From Phormidium tenue FACHB-886 (GTDB lineage: Bacteria; Cyanobacteriota; Cyanobacteriia; Elainellales; Elainellaceae): a DNA stretch of 64,000 bases. The notes under the pieces are model-generated. The model saw only the letters and a list, made by a program, of their open reading frames with translations. It was not told the origin of the DNA and searched no databases. The stretch is taken from contig NZ_JACXWX010000013.1 in NCBI RefSeq assembly GCF_014764505.1, positions 78,635-142,634 on the forward strand, read 5' to 3'. Shown here piece after piece: positions 55,866 through 64,000 of the stretch. Within the stretch, counting starts at the first letter, position 1, and the number at the start of each line of letters is the position of its first letter. The position numbers and the translations under genes were made by a program.

Positions 55866-57338
55866 ATGGACAAGCTGACGCATTATCCAATGGTGATTGG
55901 CAGTGAGCTAGTGACGACGGGCAGTGAGGATCTGATCGATCCGGCAACGGGCAAACCCTTCGCTACGGTTGCACTCGGCACAAAAGACGACGTTGAACGG
56001 GCAGTTGCCGCTGCCAAGGTTGCCCAAGCTGAATGGGCAGCCAAGTCATATGGCGAACGGAGCGCAGCGCTACTCAAGTTTGCGGATGCGCTGGAAGCAC
56101 ACAGCGACGAGCTAGCAAAGCTAGAGAGCCAAAACGCCGGAAAGCCGATGAAGCTAACGACGGGCGGTGATATTCCCTTTTCAATCGACAACCTGCGCTA
56201 TTTTGCCTCAGTGGTGCGGCGGCAAGAAGGCAGCGCTGCAGGAGAGTATGTTGGCGGCTACACCAGTATGACTCGGCGAGAGCCGATCGGCGTTGTGGGG
56301 GCCATTACCCCTTGGAACTATCCGTTTATGATGGCGATCTGGAAGCTATCGCCAGCGCTGGCAGCCGGAAACGCGGTGGTGATTAAACCGGCGCCGAATA
56401 CGCCAATTACCACGATCGAGCTGGCAAAAATTGCACTGGAGTCGGGATTTCCGGCAGGGCTAATTAACGTCGTCACGGGCGGTGCAGAGGTAGGAGAGGC
56501 GATCTGCACTCATCCAGATGTTCGCATGATCAGCTTTACGGGCAGCACTCGCACCGGCAAACGCATTGCCGAGCTCGCCAGCCCCCGCATTAAACGCATC
56601 ACCCTAGAACTGGGCGGCAAGGCTCCCTTTGTGGTGTTTGCCGATGCGGACATTGAAGCAGCAGCACGGGGCGCAATTCCTGCCGCATACATGAACACAG
56701 GGCAGGATTGCACCGCTGCCACGCGCATCTATGTGCAAGATGAAGTGTTTGACCAATTTCTCAGCCGCTTTACAGAGCTGACGCAATCGCTCAAGTTTGG
56801 CGATCCGTTTGCTGCAGATACCGATATTGGCCCACTCACTAGCGAAACGCAACGTCTGAAGGTGCACGGCTTTGTGGAAGAAGCACGGCAGCAGGGCGTG
56901 AAAGTGGCTACTGGCGGTGTTTTGCCGGAGGGTGAGGGCTACTTCTACCCGCCAACCATTCTGGCTGAGGCAGCGCAGTCTGCTAATTGTGTGCAAGAAG
57001 AGATCTTTGGTCCGGTGGTGGTGGTAAATCGCTTCTCGGATGAAGCCGAAGCAATCAAGCTGGCAAACGACACGCCTTATGGATTAGCAGGCAGTGTCTG
57101 GACGCTGAACGTGCAAAGGGCAATGCGCGTTTCGGCAGCGCTAGACTGCGGCACGGTCTGGGTCAATGACCATTTGCCGATCGCCAGCGAAATGCCTCAC
57201 GGCGGCTTCAAGCACAGCGGCATGGGCAAAGATATGTCGTACTATGCGCTAGAGGAATACACCATCGTCAAGCATGTAATGATCGAAACGACAGGCGATC
57301 AGAAGAAGGCATGGCATTCAGTGGTGTTTGATGGTTAG
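55866..57338 (+). CDS. Aldehyde dehydrogenase, aminobutyraldehyde/betaine-aldehyde type
   Basis: Oxidises an aldehyde to the acid with NAD(P)+. The 490-residue protein has the general-base Glu248 in LELGGKAPF, catalytic Cys282 in NTGQDCTAATRIYV and NAD-site sequence SFTGSTRTGKRI. NTGQDCTAATR is characteristic of gamma-aminobutyraldehyde dehydrogenases of the PatD group, so the substrate is probably an amino aldehyde from polyamine breakdown. AGAGG lies upstream of the ATG. A 20-bp terminator follows. Confidence 0.88.
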   Translation: MDKLTHYPMVIGSELVTTGSEDLIDPATGKPFATVALGTKDDVERAVAAAKVAQAEWAAKSYGERSAALLKFADALEAHSDELAKLESQNAGKPMKLTTGGDIPFSIDNLRYFASVVRRQEGSAAGEYVGGYTSMTRREPIGVVGAITPWNYPFMMAIWKLSPALAAGNAVVIKPAPNTPITTIELAKIALESGFPAGLINVVTGGAEVGEAICTHPDVRMISFTGSTRTGKRIAELASPRIKRITLELGGKAPFVVFADADIEAAARGAIPAAYMNTGQDCTAATRIYVQDEVFDQFLSRFTELTQSLKFGDPFAADTDIGPLTSETQRLKVHGFVEEARQQGVKVATGGVLPEGEGYFYPPTILAEAAQSANCVQEEIFGPVVVVNRFSDEAEAIKLANDTPYGLAGSVWTLNVQRAMRVSAALDCGTVWVNDHLPIASEMPHGGFKHSGMGKDMSYYALEEYTIVKHVMIETTGDQKKAWHSVVFDG

Positions 57339-57403
57339 CCTTCGCTGGGCGATCGTCTCACTGTCAAAACCTGCCTCATTCTGAAGAGGCTAAAGTACTC
57401 TGC

Positions 57404-57450
57404 AAAAAAACTGCCTAGATAGAGTTTGCCTCTATCTAGGCAGTTTTTTT
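57404..57450 (+). terminator. Strong terminator after the aldehyde dehydrogenase
   Basis: Perfect 20-bp stem, arms 57404-57423 and 57431-57450, loop GTTTGCC. The right arm ends in seven T, giving a GC stem plus U-tract; the A7/T7 base also works on the other strand. Confidence 0.9.
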
Positions 57451-57869
57451 AGGGGGTTGGCATAGAAGTGGAACAGTTAAGAACTACTTAAAGCGACCAA
57501 TTTGGTGACCAGAATAGTGAGTAATTTCTGCCTAGATTTGTTCTCAAACTATAACTTCTAAAAACCTGCTTAAAACAATATTCATTTATTTAGTAAAAGA
57601 AACAGATGTGGTGAATAGCACAGGCGAAAGCAGCCTAACTTTGTGCAGTTTGATGCAATTTAATTGAGAAAGCCACGTAGTTTTGCACGCCTTGCGGTAG
57701 ATTCTTACCAGGTGCCCTCTGGCTATAGTTAGCTATGGCAAAGTCTACCTATAGCCGTATGCTAAGCGACGGAGAGCTAGGTTCGACCCCGCGGTTTACA
57801 AACTCTGTCTTCAGGTAACTTTCTTAAACTTGAAAATCACTATTTAATCACAAACTTACAAAGCGGATC
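57451..57869. promoter_or_regulatory. Upstream region of the antiporter gene
   Basis: 419 bp with no ORF, presumably the promoter and leader of the antiporter. A hairpin GGCTATAG (57721-57728) with CTATAGCC (57749-57756) could fold in the leader. No riboswitch family was matched. Confidence 0.4.
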
Positions 57870-59981
57870 ATGCAGCTAGAGCCAATTGTTTCTTTTGCCA
57901 TTTTGCTGGCAGTTATTCTCATTATTCCCCTCCTCTTTGAGCGGATAAAGCTGCCAGGGTTATTGGGCTTGCTATTAGCGGGTGTGGCGCTAGGCTCAAG
58001 CGGGCTAAATGTCTTAAACACCGAATCGGAGACGATGAAGCTGCTCTCCGACATCGGCTTAGTGTATTTGCTGTTCGTAGCAGGATTAGAAATTGATCTT
58101 GAGCAGTTTCAAGCCACTAAGCATCGATCGGCTGGCTTTGGCTTTTTCACCTTTGCCATACCTTTAGCGTTCGGCATTTTGGTGGGACGAGTATTTGGTT
58201 TTGATTGGAATGGCTCAGTGGTGATTGGCTCGTTGTTTGCCTCACACACTCTGCTGGCATATCCGATCGTGAGCCGTATGGGTTTGATGAATAATGAATC
58301 GATTGTAGTCACCATTGGTGCGACGATCTTCACAGATATTGGTTCACTGCTGGTTTTAGCCATTTGCTTGGGCATTCACGAAGGCGATTTTAATACGTTT
58401 CAGCTTGTGCGCCTGCTGCTGTCTTTGCTGATCTATACAGCTCTCATTTTGTTTGGCTTTAGCTGGCTGGGTAGACAGGTATTTCGCCGTACTGGGGATG
58501 AAGAAGGCAATCAGTTTTTGTTTGTGCTGCTGGTTGTGTTTGTGTCAGCGTTGGGAGCAGAGTTGATTGGTGTTGAGAAGATTATTGGAGCATTTTTAGC
58601 GGGGTTAGCAGTTAACAACGCGGTCGGAGATAGCCCAGTCAAAGAAAAAATCATATTTGTCGGCAGCGTTCTATTCATTCCGATTTTCTTTATTGATGTT
58701 GGTCTGCTGGTTGATGTTCCAGCCTTCCTGAGAAGCTCCTTCACCCTGACGCTGGCAATTGTCGTAGGCTTGATTGGCAGTAAATTTTTGGCGGCAGCTC
58801 TGGCAAAACAAATCTACCGCTACAGCTGGCGCGAGGGCATTACCATGTGGTCGCTGTCGATGCCGCAGGTAGCTGCTACACTTGCCGCCACCTTTGTGGG
58901 CTATCGGGCCGGTATTTTGACAGAGGACGTCCTCAACAGCGTGATCGTTCTAATGCTAGTGACTGCCACTTTAGGACCTTTAATCACTGAAAAAGCAGCT
59001 AGCGGTTTAACACCGGCGGGTGCTGGTTTACCAGAAGATGGTTCCTTCCTGGAAGGCTGGCACAGTTCACCTGCAGAAGCAGCCGTCGGATCGCCAACGA
59101 TCGTTGTGCCGGTCTACAATCCCACAACCGAGCGCAATTTGATGGAGATGGCAGCGCTATTAGCACAGCAGCGATCGGGGCGAGTTGTGCCTTTGGCAAT
59201 TGCGGCTGCCCATGTTCACATGGATGCCCCCGAGCTAGAAAGCTCACTGCTACAAAGCCGATCGCTGCTGCAGAATGCAACCCAGGTGTGTCAAGAAGTA
59301 GGCGTTGAAGCCGAACCGCTGCTGCGAATTGATGATGCTGTAGCGCAGGGAATTAGCCGCGCTAGCCGCGAACAGGATGCCAGCTTAGTGGTGATGGGCT
59401 GGAGCCGCGTGGGTGGCATTCGGGCGCGCTTGTTTGGCAGTGTGATCGATCGCGTCCTCTGGGCATCTCATTGCCCGGTGGCAATTACCCGCATGCTCAA
59501 TTCTCCTAGCCAAATCCGCCGTATTCTGGTTCCGGTGAAAAATCCAACTCAGCGCTTAGGGCGGGTGATTCGCTTTGCCAGCACCCTAGCCGCTGCAACC
59601 AATGCGGAAGTGACCCTGCTGCATATCTCTAACCGTCGTGGTTCTGCTGATCATCAAAATTGGATCAAGTCTCGCTTAGAGGAACTAGCCACCCAAGCCA
59701 CTTCTGATAAGCTCGCTCGTCTTCCAGAGATACGTATGATCAACGGCAGGGATATTACAACCATCATTGCCAATGAAGCAAAAGCTTTTGATCTAGTGGT
59801 GATGCGATCGCGCCGCCGCCGTATCAATAGCTCTGAGCTAGCTATCAGCGATCTGGCAACTCAAATTATCAGGCGGCTGGGCTGCTCAGTCGTGCTGCTG
59901 GGAGAGCCGCACCGTCGCAAGCTCACCACGATTCCGCAGTTAGAAGATTCGCAAGCTGTCCTGCAAGATACACCTGCATGA
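57870..59981 (+). CDS. CPA2 cation/proton antiporter with C-terminal UspA domains
   Basis: The 703-residue protein has about 12 membrane helices (1-385). LLGLLLAGVALGSSGL and IGVEKIIGAFLAGLAVNN are typical of CPA2 sodium- or potassium/proton exchangers. The C-terminal 300 residues are two UspA-like domains (about 408-545 and 550-690): VVMGWSRVGGIRARLFGSV and SHCPVAITR in the first, VVMRSRRRRINSSEL and GCSVVLLGEP in the second. The fusion suggests nucleotide or stress control of ion exchange. It likely sits in the plasma membrane. The transported ion cannot be fixed from sequence. Confidence 0.9.
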   Translation: MQLEPIVSFAILLAVILIIPLLFERIKLPGLLGLLLAGVALGSSGLNVLNTESETMKLLSDIGLVYLLFVAGLEIDLEQFQATKHRSAGFGFFTFAIPLAFGILVGRVFGFDWNGSVVIGSLFASHTLLAYPIVSRMGLMNNESIVVTIGATIFTDIGSLLVLAICLGIHEGDFNTFQLVRLLLSLLIYTALILFGFSWLGRQVFRRTGDEEGNQFLFVLLVVFVSALGAELIGVEKIIGAFLAGLAVNNAVGDSPVKEKIIFVGSVLFIPIFFIDVGLLVDVPAFLRSSFTLTLAIVVGLIGSKFLAAALAKQIYRYSWREGITMWSLSMPQVAATLAATFVGYRAGILTEDVLNSVIVLMLVTATLGPLITEKAASGLTPAGAGLPEDGSFLEGWHSSPAEAAVGSPTIVVPVYNPTTERNLMEMAALLAQQRSGRVVPLAIAAAHVHMDAPELESSLLQSRSLLQNATQVCQEVGVEAEPLLRIDDAVAQGISRASREQDASLVVMGWSRVGGIRARLFGSVIDRVLWASHCPVAITRMLNSPSQIRRILVPVKNPTQRLGRVIRFASTLAAATNAEVTLLHISNRRGSADHQNWIKSRLEELATQATSDKLARLPEIRMINGRDITTIIANEAKAFDLVVMRSRRRRINSSELAISDLATQIIRRLGCSVVLLGEPHRRKLTTIPQLEDSQAVLQDTPA

Positions 59982-60007
59982 CACGTGGTGCTATTGATAC
60001 GTAGCGC

Positions 60008-60050
60008 TATAGAGTCAGGGGGTGGGCTTCAGCCACCCCCTGACTCTATA
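60008..60050. terminator. Perfect 18-bp hairpin between convergent genes
   Basis: Arms 60008-60025 and 60033-60050 with loop GCTTCAG; GC-rich centre AGGGGGTGG/CCACCCCCT. It has no T-tract on either strand but sits 27 bp past the antiporter stop and 28 bp before the RTX-gene stop, so it probably blocks read-through in both directions. Confidence 0.65.
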
Positions 60051-60077
60051 GGCGCATAGCCCCTTTACGGACGAGTC

Positions 60078-61283
60078 TTAGCCAACGAAGACAGCTCCTT
60101 TGCCCAAGGATATGCCACTGCCTTGAATGATCGCCACCAGTTCCGAAGTGGCTCCTGGCAGAGTACAGAAAATTGCCTTGCCTGAGATGCCTGCGATCGG
60201 CGAATTGCCCAACTTGTACTGAGAAGTTCGTCCTGCCAGCTGTAGCCGATCGCCCTCGGAGGAATTAAAATCTGTGACGATCGCATAGTCCGCCTGACCG
60301 GGCTGGCGAGATTTACCATCGCTATAGCAAACGCCCTTAGCAGTGCCCAGAACAAAGCGATCGCCGCCTGCGCCGCCCGCCAGCCGATCGATTTCCCCCT
60401 TACCGCTGGTTTTACCCTGGGCACAGCCCATCAGCACATCGTTGCCTGCGCCGCCGTTGAGGCTGTCGTTGCCTGCGCCTCCATCAAGCCGATCGTTTCC
60501 CAGATCAGCACCCGTGACCGCAGCGCTGGTAAAGCGCATACTGCCGCTAATCTGTGAGGTTTGCAGCAGGTTGTGGTTGAGGTCGCCCAAGATATCATCG
60601 CCTGTGCCGCCCACGAGCTGGTCGTTGCCGCTACCGCCACAAAGATAATCACCCCCTTCCCCTCCGTCCAGCCGATCGTTGCCCGAATCAAAACCTTGAA
60701 TAGTCGAGGTGGCATTTCCAGTTGCCGTCACACCTGCCGCAACAAACGTATACTCTCCCAGAGTGTCATTGCCTGTGCCGCCCACGAGCTGGTCATTGCC
60801 GTCGCCGCCACTTAGCAGATCGGTATCCGCACCGCCGCTAATTCGATCGTTGCCTGCCTCGGTGCAGGTGTAGGTAGTAATAGCTGTGGTGGTGAACTGG
60901 TAGGTAAATGCCCCCAGAATATCGCCTTCTGTGCCACCTTCTAGGCGATCGTTGCCTTCCCCACCGCCGATCAGGTCCGAGCCGCTGCCGCCGTCAATTG
61001 TATCGTTGCCTGACTCTGAGAAGCTAAAGGCAGTGTTAGGGGAACTGGAATTTAGCACGGCAATCTGCCCAAGCATATCGTTGCCATTGCCGCCCAAAAT
61101 GGTGTCGTTGCCTGTATCACCCTCAATAAAATCATTGCCGTCGCCGCCGTCTAGATAGTCATCCCCCAAAATACCGGCGAAAACATCGTTGCCTGCATTG
61201 CCATAGATAAAATCCTTTAAATCATCGGGATTGGTATCTCCCAAAAAGATGTCGTTATTTGCGCTTCCAGTCAGTTTCGCCAT
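60078..61283 (-). CDS. RTX-type calcium-binding repeat protein
   Basis: A 401-residue protein built largely of glycine-aspartate nonapeptides of the form GGxGNDxLxG (from about 25 to 290), which fold as a calcium-filled beta-roll. The start MAKLTGSANNDIF has no Sec signal. Such proteins usually leave by type I secretion using a C-terminal signal, and the last 60 residues lack Cys, which fits. No catalytic domain is visible, so it may be a surface or matrix protein. The repeats interrupt at blocks of 20-30 residues (for example SSSPNTAFSFSESG). GGAA precedes the ATG. Confidence 0.88.
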   Translation of the reverse strand: MAKLTGSANNDIFLGDTNPDDLKDFIYGNAGNDVFAGILGDDYLDGGDGNDFIEGDTGNDTILGGNGNDMLGQIAVLNSSSPNTAFSFSESGNDTIDGGSGSDLIGGGEGNDRLEGGTEGDILGAFTYQFTTTAITTYTCTEAGNDRISGGADTDLLSGGDGNDQLVGGTGNDTLGEYTFVAAGVTATGNATSTIQGFDSGNDRLDGGEGGDYLCGGSGNDQLVGGTGDDILGDLNHNLLQTSQISGSMRFTSAAVTGADLGNDRLDGGAGNDSLNGGAGNDVLMGCAQGKTSGKGEIDRLAGGAGGDRFVLGTAKGVCYSDGKSRQPGQADYAIVTDFNSSEGDRLQLAGRTSQYKLGNSPIAGISGKAIFCTLPGATSELVAIIQGSGISLGKGAVFVG

Positions 61284-61597
61284 GTTTCCTTGCTGTGCAA
61301 GTGGGCAGAAGGCTTGCGAGCTTATGCAATGCCAAGGTGCCCATCCTAGAAGATGGAACGAAACCGAGGCTGTAACACTTAATAACCTTTCGAGAAACTT
61401 ATTTAAACGAACATATACCTTGCGCTAGCCCCAAAAGTATGGTCTCCACCTTCTGAAGCTCTAAACTACATTACAAGCAGCAGGCTTATATAACTCACAA
61501 GCAGTAAATTTTTATACAGGCAAAAGGGGCGACACCCTGTGCCGCCCCTTTCAATACTCAGTCCTAACTATCAGTCTTAGCTATTTACTCTGCTTAT
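61284..61597. other. Gap upstream of the RTX gene containing the rpsF terminator
   Basis: 314 bp without an ORF. Its distal part has the rpsF terminator (61523-61551); the remainder is the RTX promoter region, in which no clear box was seen. Confidence 0.4.
61523..61551 (-). terminator. rpsF terminator
   Basis: AAAGGGGCG (61523-61531) pairs with CGCCCCTTT (61543-61551). On the minus strand the stem is followed by TGCCTG after TTTT, consistent with intrinsic termination 46 nt past the rpsF stop. Confidence 0.65.
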
Positions 61598-61897
61598 CTA
61601 CTCAGCCGCTACCGCTTCCGGTCTGACTGTCAGATAGCGAATGACTTCATCACTGAGGCGCATTGCTCTTTCCATAGCGGCAACCGCCGTCCCAGGTGCA
61701 GTGTAGTTCATCTGGATGTAAACGCCCTCACGATGCCGCTGAATTTCATAGGCAAGGCGGCGTTTACCTCGATGCTGAGTTTCTAGCTCTTGTGCGCCTT
61801 GCTCTTGCAGGAGGTTTTGATACTTGGCGATCGCCCCATCTGTTTGCTCTTCTCCCAGATCAGGGCGCAGAATATACATGGTTTCGTACTGTGGCAT
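61598..61897 (-). CDS. rpsF: 30S ribosomal protein S6
   Basis: A 99-residue ribosomal protein of the small-subunit platform. The sequence [20 protein letters not shown] and the central [20 protein letters not shown] are diagnostic. AGGAG lies upstream of the ATG. Here it is monocistronic, not next to ssb or rpsR, as is common in cyanobacteria. Confidence 0.97.
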   Translation of the reverse strand: MPQYETMYILRPDLGEEQTDGAIAKYQNLLQEQGAQELETQHRGKRRLAYEIQRHREGVYIQMNYTAPGTAVAAMERAMRLSDEVIRYLTVRPEAVAAE

Positions 61898-62124
61898 TCT
61901 ATCTTTCTCCTTATGGACAAATGGCTTCTGCCGTTAAAGTTTGTTGCCTCAGCGGTTCAATCGGGTTAAGCTATCCCTTCCACTGCAGATTTACTTAAAT
62001 AAATTTGCAATTTAACAAAGGGAAGCGCTAGCCTATCCGTACTATCTTGGAACGCTTAAAGCAGTCTCTTAAATTCAGAAGCAAGGATTTACAATCATAT
62101 ACCAAGATAGAGACGATTGACACT

Positions 62125-62985
62125 ATGGCGCAACGCTTTGTTCGTGTGCAAACCCCTACTGGCAAGCTCTGCTATGGCTTGCTTCAGCTCGATCGGCGAG
62201 TCAAAGTTCTAGATGCACCCCCGTGGCTAGCGGGGCAGCTTACCGACGAAGAACTGACCCCCCATGAGTATTACCTGATGGCCCCCTGTGCCCCGTCCAA
62301 AATTGTGGCGGTAGGGCGTAACTACGTTAAACATGCCGCAGAGCTGGGCAATGACGTGCCGCAGCAGCCCCTCTTGTTTCTCAAGCCCCCTACTACGGTA
62401 ATTGCGCCAGAGTCGCCAATTCTCTACCCGTCTCAGTCGCAGCGAGTAGACTATGAAGGGGAGCTAGCGGTAGTGATCGGCGAACGCTGTGCCGACTGCA
62501 CCGTTGAGCAAGCCCGCACCAAAATCTGGGGCTATACGATCGCCAACGACGTGACTGCCCGCGATCTACAAAAATCAGACGGACAATGGACTCGTGCCAA
62601 AGGCTTCGACAGCTTCTGTCCGCTTGGACCCTGGATTGTCCGCGATCTAAACCCTGCTGCAAGGCTGCAAACCTTCCTGAACGACCAAGAGCAGCCTGTT
62701 CAGTCTGCGCCTATTAGCGATATGGTGTTTTCACCTTATGAGTTGGTGTCTTATATCAGTCAGGTAATGACGTTACTTCCTGGTGATGTCATTTTGACTG
62801 GCACGCCAGAAGGAGTAGGCGCAGTACAAGTCGGCGATCGCATCCGCATTGAAATAGAGGGCATTGGCTCGTTGGAAAACACAGTTTCCACTAAGCCTAG
62901 CCCTCAACTAGAGGCTGAAGTGGTAATTACGCCTCAGCCCGAACTTTCTGTTGCCCCTGTTAAAACGATCCAACCGCCTGAATGA
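62125..62985 (+). CDS. Fumarylacetoacetate hydrolase-family protein
   Basis: The 286-residue FAH-fold enzyme probably cleaves or decarboxylates a diketo acid using Mg2+. KIVAVGRNYVKHAAELGNDV opens the domain, VDYEGELAVVIGERC supplies metal-binding acidic residues, and GTPEGVGAVQVGDRI lies near the C-terminus. The frame is open from a TTG at 62047. The ATG at 62125 begins the natural MAQRFVRVQ sequence and has GAGA upstream, so it was chosen. It is divergent from rpsF. Confidence 0.87.
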   Translation: MAQRFVRVQTPTGKLCYGLLQLDRRVKVLDAPPWLAGQLTDEELTPHEYYLMAPCAPSKIVAVGRNYVKHAAELGNDVPQQPLLFLKPPTTVIAPESPILYPSQSQRVDYEGELAVVIGERCADCTVEQARTKIWGYTIANDVTARDLQKSDGQWTRAKGFDSFCPLGPWIVRDLNPAARLQTFLNDQEQPVQSAPISDMVFSPYELVSYISQVMTLLPGDVILTGTPEGVGAVQVGDRIRIEIEGIGSLENTVSTKPSPQLEAEVVITPQPELSVAPVKTIQPPE

Positions 62986-63008
62986 AAACGGCTGTGCCGC
63001 AATTCCCT

Positions 63009-63491
63009 CTACCGTACCTGCATATAAACTGCATCGGAGATAGTTGGAATTTCGGCATAGCGTCCCAGAAGAGACTGCGCCACCGAGTAGATCACAGCGG
63101 CGATCGTGCCTAAGAAGATCACGTTAAATAAAGTGTCTAGCAGTAGCCCACTACCCAAAATGGGTGCAAGCGCATAGGCAAAAATAATGTTGAACAGAAA
63201 TAGCACAATGTCTAACAAAATCGCCTGCATGGCATTGAAGCGAATGAAGTGCGAGATGCTTTCGTTCCTGACTACAAGTAGAAACAGGGCAAAAAAGATA
63301 ATTAGCCCCATGAATGGAATGCCCCTGTAGATTGCAATCAACGGAGCAAAGACCAGCAAAATGGGCTGCAGTGCTGGAAATTGGTTAAAAAACGGAGCCG
63401 AGAACATCACCAAGACATCCAGCAGCGGCAGCAAATAAGGTAGGCAGGCAAAAGTGCGATCGAGGGGAGTTGTGGAACCGCGCCAAGTCAT
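63009..63491 (-). CDS. Tic20-family membrane protein
   Basis: A 160-residue protein with four hydrophobic helices. LDRTFACLPYLLPLLDVLVM near the start and ISHFIRFNAMQAILLDIVLF in the middle are typical of the cyanobacterial Tic20 (Ycf60-like) family, ancestral to the chloroplast inner-envelope import channel. Its bacterial role is unsettled. The frame reaches 63554, but the ATG at 63491 has GGAGAG 8 nt upstream and gives the expected start. It is convergent with the FAH-family gene (24 bp apart). Confidence 0.85.
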   Translation of the reverse strand: MTWRGSTTPLDRTFACLPYLLPLLDVLVMFSAPFFNQFPALQPILLVFAPLIAIYRGIPFMGLIIFFALFLLVVRNESISHFIRFNAMQAILLDIVLFLFNIIFAYALAPILGSGLLLDTLFNVIFLGTIAAVIYSVAQSLLGRYAEIPTISDAVYMQVR

Positions 63492-63628
63492 CTTGCACTC
63501 TCCAAATTTAAAAATCTCTAGAAAACGGCAGTGATAAGCAATAGGATAGCGCAATCACTCAATAGAGCGCTTTATGACCCATTTAGCTTCCTCTTGAAAT
63601 GGCTTTTGTACGTCTAGCAGCTAATAAG

Positions 63629-63655
63629 GGCAAGTAAGTTATCCCCTTACTTGCC
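63629..63655. repeat. 10-bp hairpin
   Basis: GGCAAGTAAG (63629-63638), loop TTATCCC, CTTACTTGCC (63646-63655). It lies between the Tic20 start and the small ORF at 63716; function unknown. Confidence 0.4.
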
Positions 63656-63715
63656 ACCCTTGCTACAAAACTAAGCTGTATAGCGCTTTGCTCACATCAA
63701 GGGTGAGTTTCTGCT

Positions 63716-63898
63716 ATGGCTACGCAAAGCGCTGCATTTAACAAAAAGACAGTCCCTCACGCGATGAAAATCGCCGTATTAAACCAATCTCTAACTGAAT
63801 GGACTCCGATAATCTTTACAAGGTTGCCGGAGCGCCATTTGCAAAATTTATCGATGCAAGACTTAGCCAGAGTATTAGATAGCTACAGCACGCTGTAG
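63716..63898 (+). CDS. Small hypothetical ORF (60 residues)
   Basis: It encodes MATQSAAFNKKTVPHAMKIA and continues to DLARVLDSYSTL, with no recognised family. An AAGGG lies about 13 nt before the ATG. The stop codon sits inside the right arm of a 24-bp hairpin (63865-63916), so if the ORF is expressed its end overlaps a terminator-like structure. The amphipathic composition and QDLARVLDSY ending look protein-like, but evidence is thin. Confidence 0.35.
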   Translation: MATQSAAFNKKTVPHAMKIAVLNQSLTEWTPIIFTRLPERHLQNLSMQDLARVLDSYSTL

Positions 63899-63916
63899 CT
63901 ATCTAATACTCTGGCT
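63865..63916. terminator. Perfect 24-bp hairpin overlapping the small ORF's stop
   Basis: Arms 63865-63888 and 63893-63916, loop CACG. ATTTAATA follows on the plus strand, a weak T-run. It is one of the longest perfect hairpins in the window. Confidence 0.6.
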
Positions 63917-64000
63917 ATTTAATACTGTAGCTAGGCTTTGTTGCATGAAGAGGTTGAGGATGGGCGACGTGATAGGGTTGAAGTACCAGCAACAATCCTT

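Noticed and set aside
57776..57800. GGTTCGACCCC resembling a tRNA T-loop
   Set aside because: The flanking bases do not form a T-stem, and no acceptor or anticodon arm is found upstream.
57451..57869. Riboswitch upstream of the antiporter
   Set aside because: No c-di-AMP, c-di-GMP or cobalamin consensus core was recognised in the leader.
1..64000. CRISPR array, IS transposase, phage genes or integrase
   Set aside because: No regularly spaced direct repeats and no ORF with such domains were seen.

Overview
The window looks like chromosomal DNA from a cyanobacterium, probably a motile filamentous one of roughly 50% GC. It encodes ChlH (chlorophyll synthesis), a Tic20-family protein, a sulfiredoxin, a seven-bladed WD40 Ser/Thr kinase and a complete type IV pilus chemosensory locus flanked by an HmpF-type coiled-coil gene. 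The palindrome GCGATCGC and its core CGATCG occur throughout, as in many cyanobacteria. No rRNA, tRNA, CRISPR array, prophage or intact insertion sequence was seen. Most genes are housekeeping or conserved accessory genes.

Layout. 1-3011: minus-strand polysaccharide export operon (Wzm-like permease, Wzt-like ATPase, start of a family 2 glycosyltransferase). 3480-5330: WD40 kinase. 5331-5946: no protein gene, but a probable plus-strand small RNA ending at an intrinsic terminator. 5947-6567: lipase-like hydrolase. 6811-17849: minus-strand pilG-pilH-pilI-pilJ-pilL type locus, with the divergent hmpF-like gene at 18683-20389. 20397-28280: minus-strand metabolic block (zinc-ribbon protein, TldD, PmbA-like, pyruvate kinase, phosphoglycerate mutase, alpha-amylase). 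28896-33402: peptidoglycan-binding protein, a divergent cation exchanger and a U32 peptidase. 33505-40813: dTDP-rhamnose genes rfbC-D-A-B, a clan GH-A-like lipoprotein and a membrane glycosyltransferase. 41389-47481: chlH, a DUF2809 protein and a GH10-like protein. 47761-52604: large hybrid kinase and a response regulator. 52691-57338: sulfiredoxin, a small basic ORF, a His-tailed ferrochelatase-family protein, a membrane-anchored hypothetical protein and an aldehyde dehydrogenase. 57870-64000: antiporter with UspA domains, RTX protein, rpsF, FAH-family protein, Tic20-like protein and a small ORF.

How the genes fit together. Two themes dominate: surface motility with its polysaccharides (pil/hmp locus, polysaccharide ABC exporter, dTDP-rhamnose synthesis, glycosyltransferases, secreted glycosidases, RTX protein) and central carbon use (alpha-amylase, phosphoglycerate mutase and pyruvate kinase on one strand).

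Most worth a second look: the unannotated transcript near 5.4-5.7 kb; a sulfiredoxin promoter whose spacer and -10 box are covered by a perfect palindrome; a basic ORF that runs through an intrinsic terminator without a stop codon; a CaCA exchanger lacking both signature glutamates; a ferrochelatase-family protein with a 23-histidine tail; and very long acidic linkers shared by the pilus CheA and its receptor. Several start codons were moved on the basis of ribosome binding sites and neighbouring genes.
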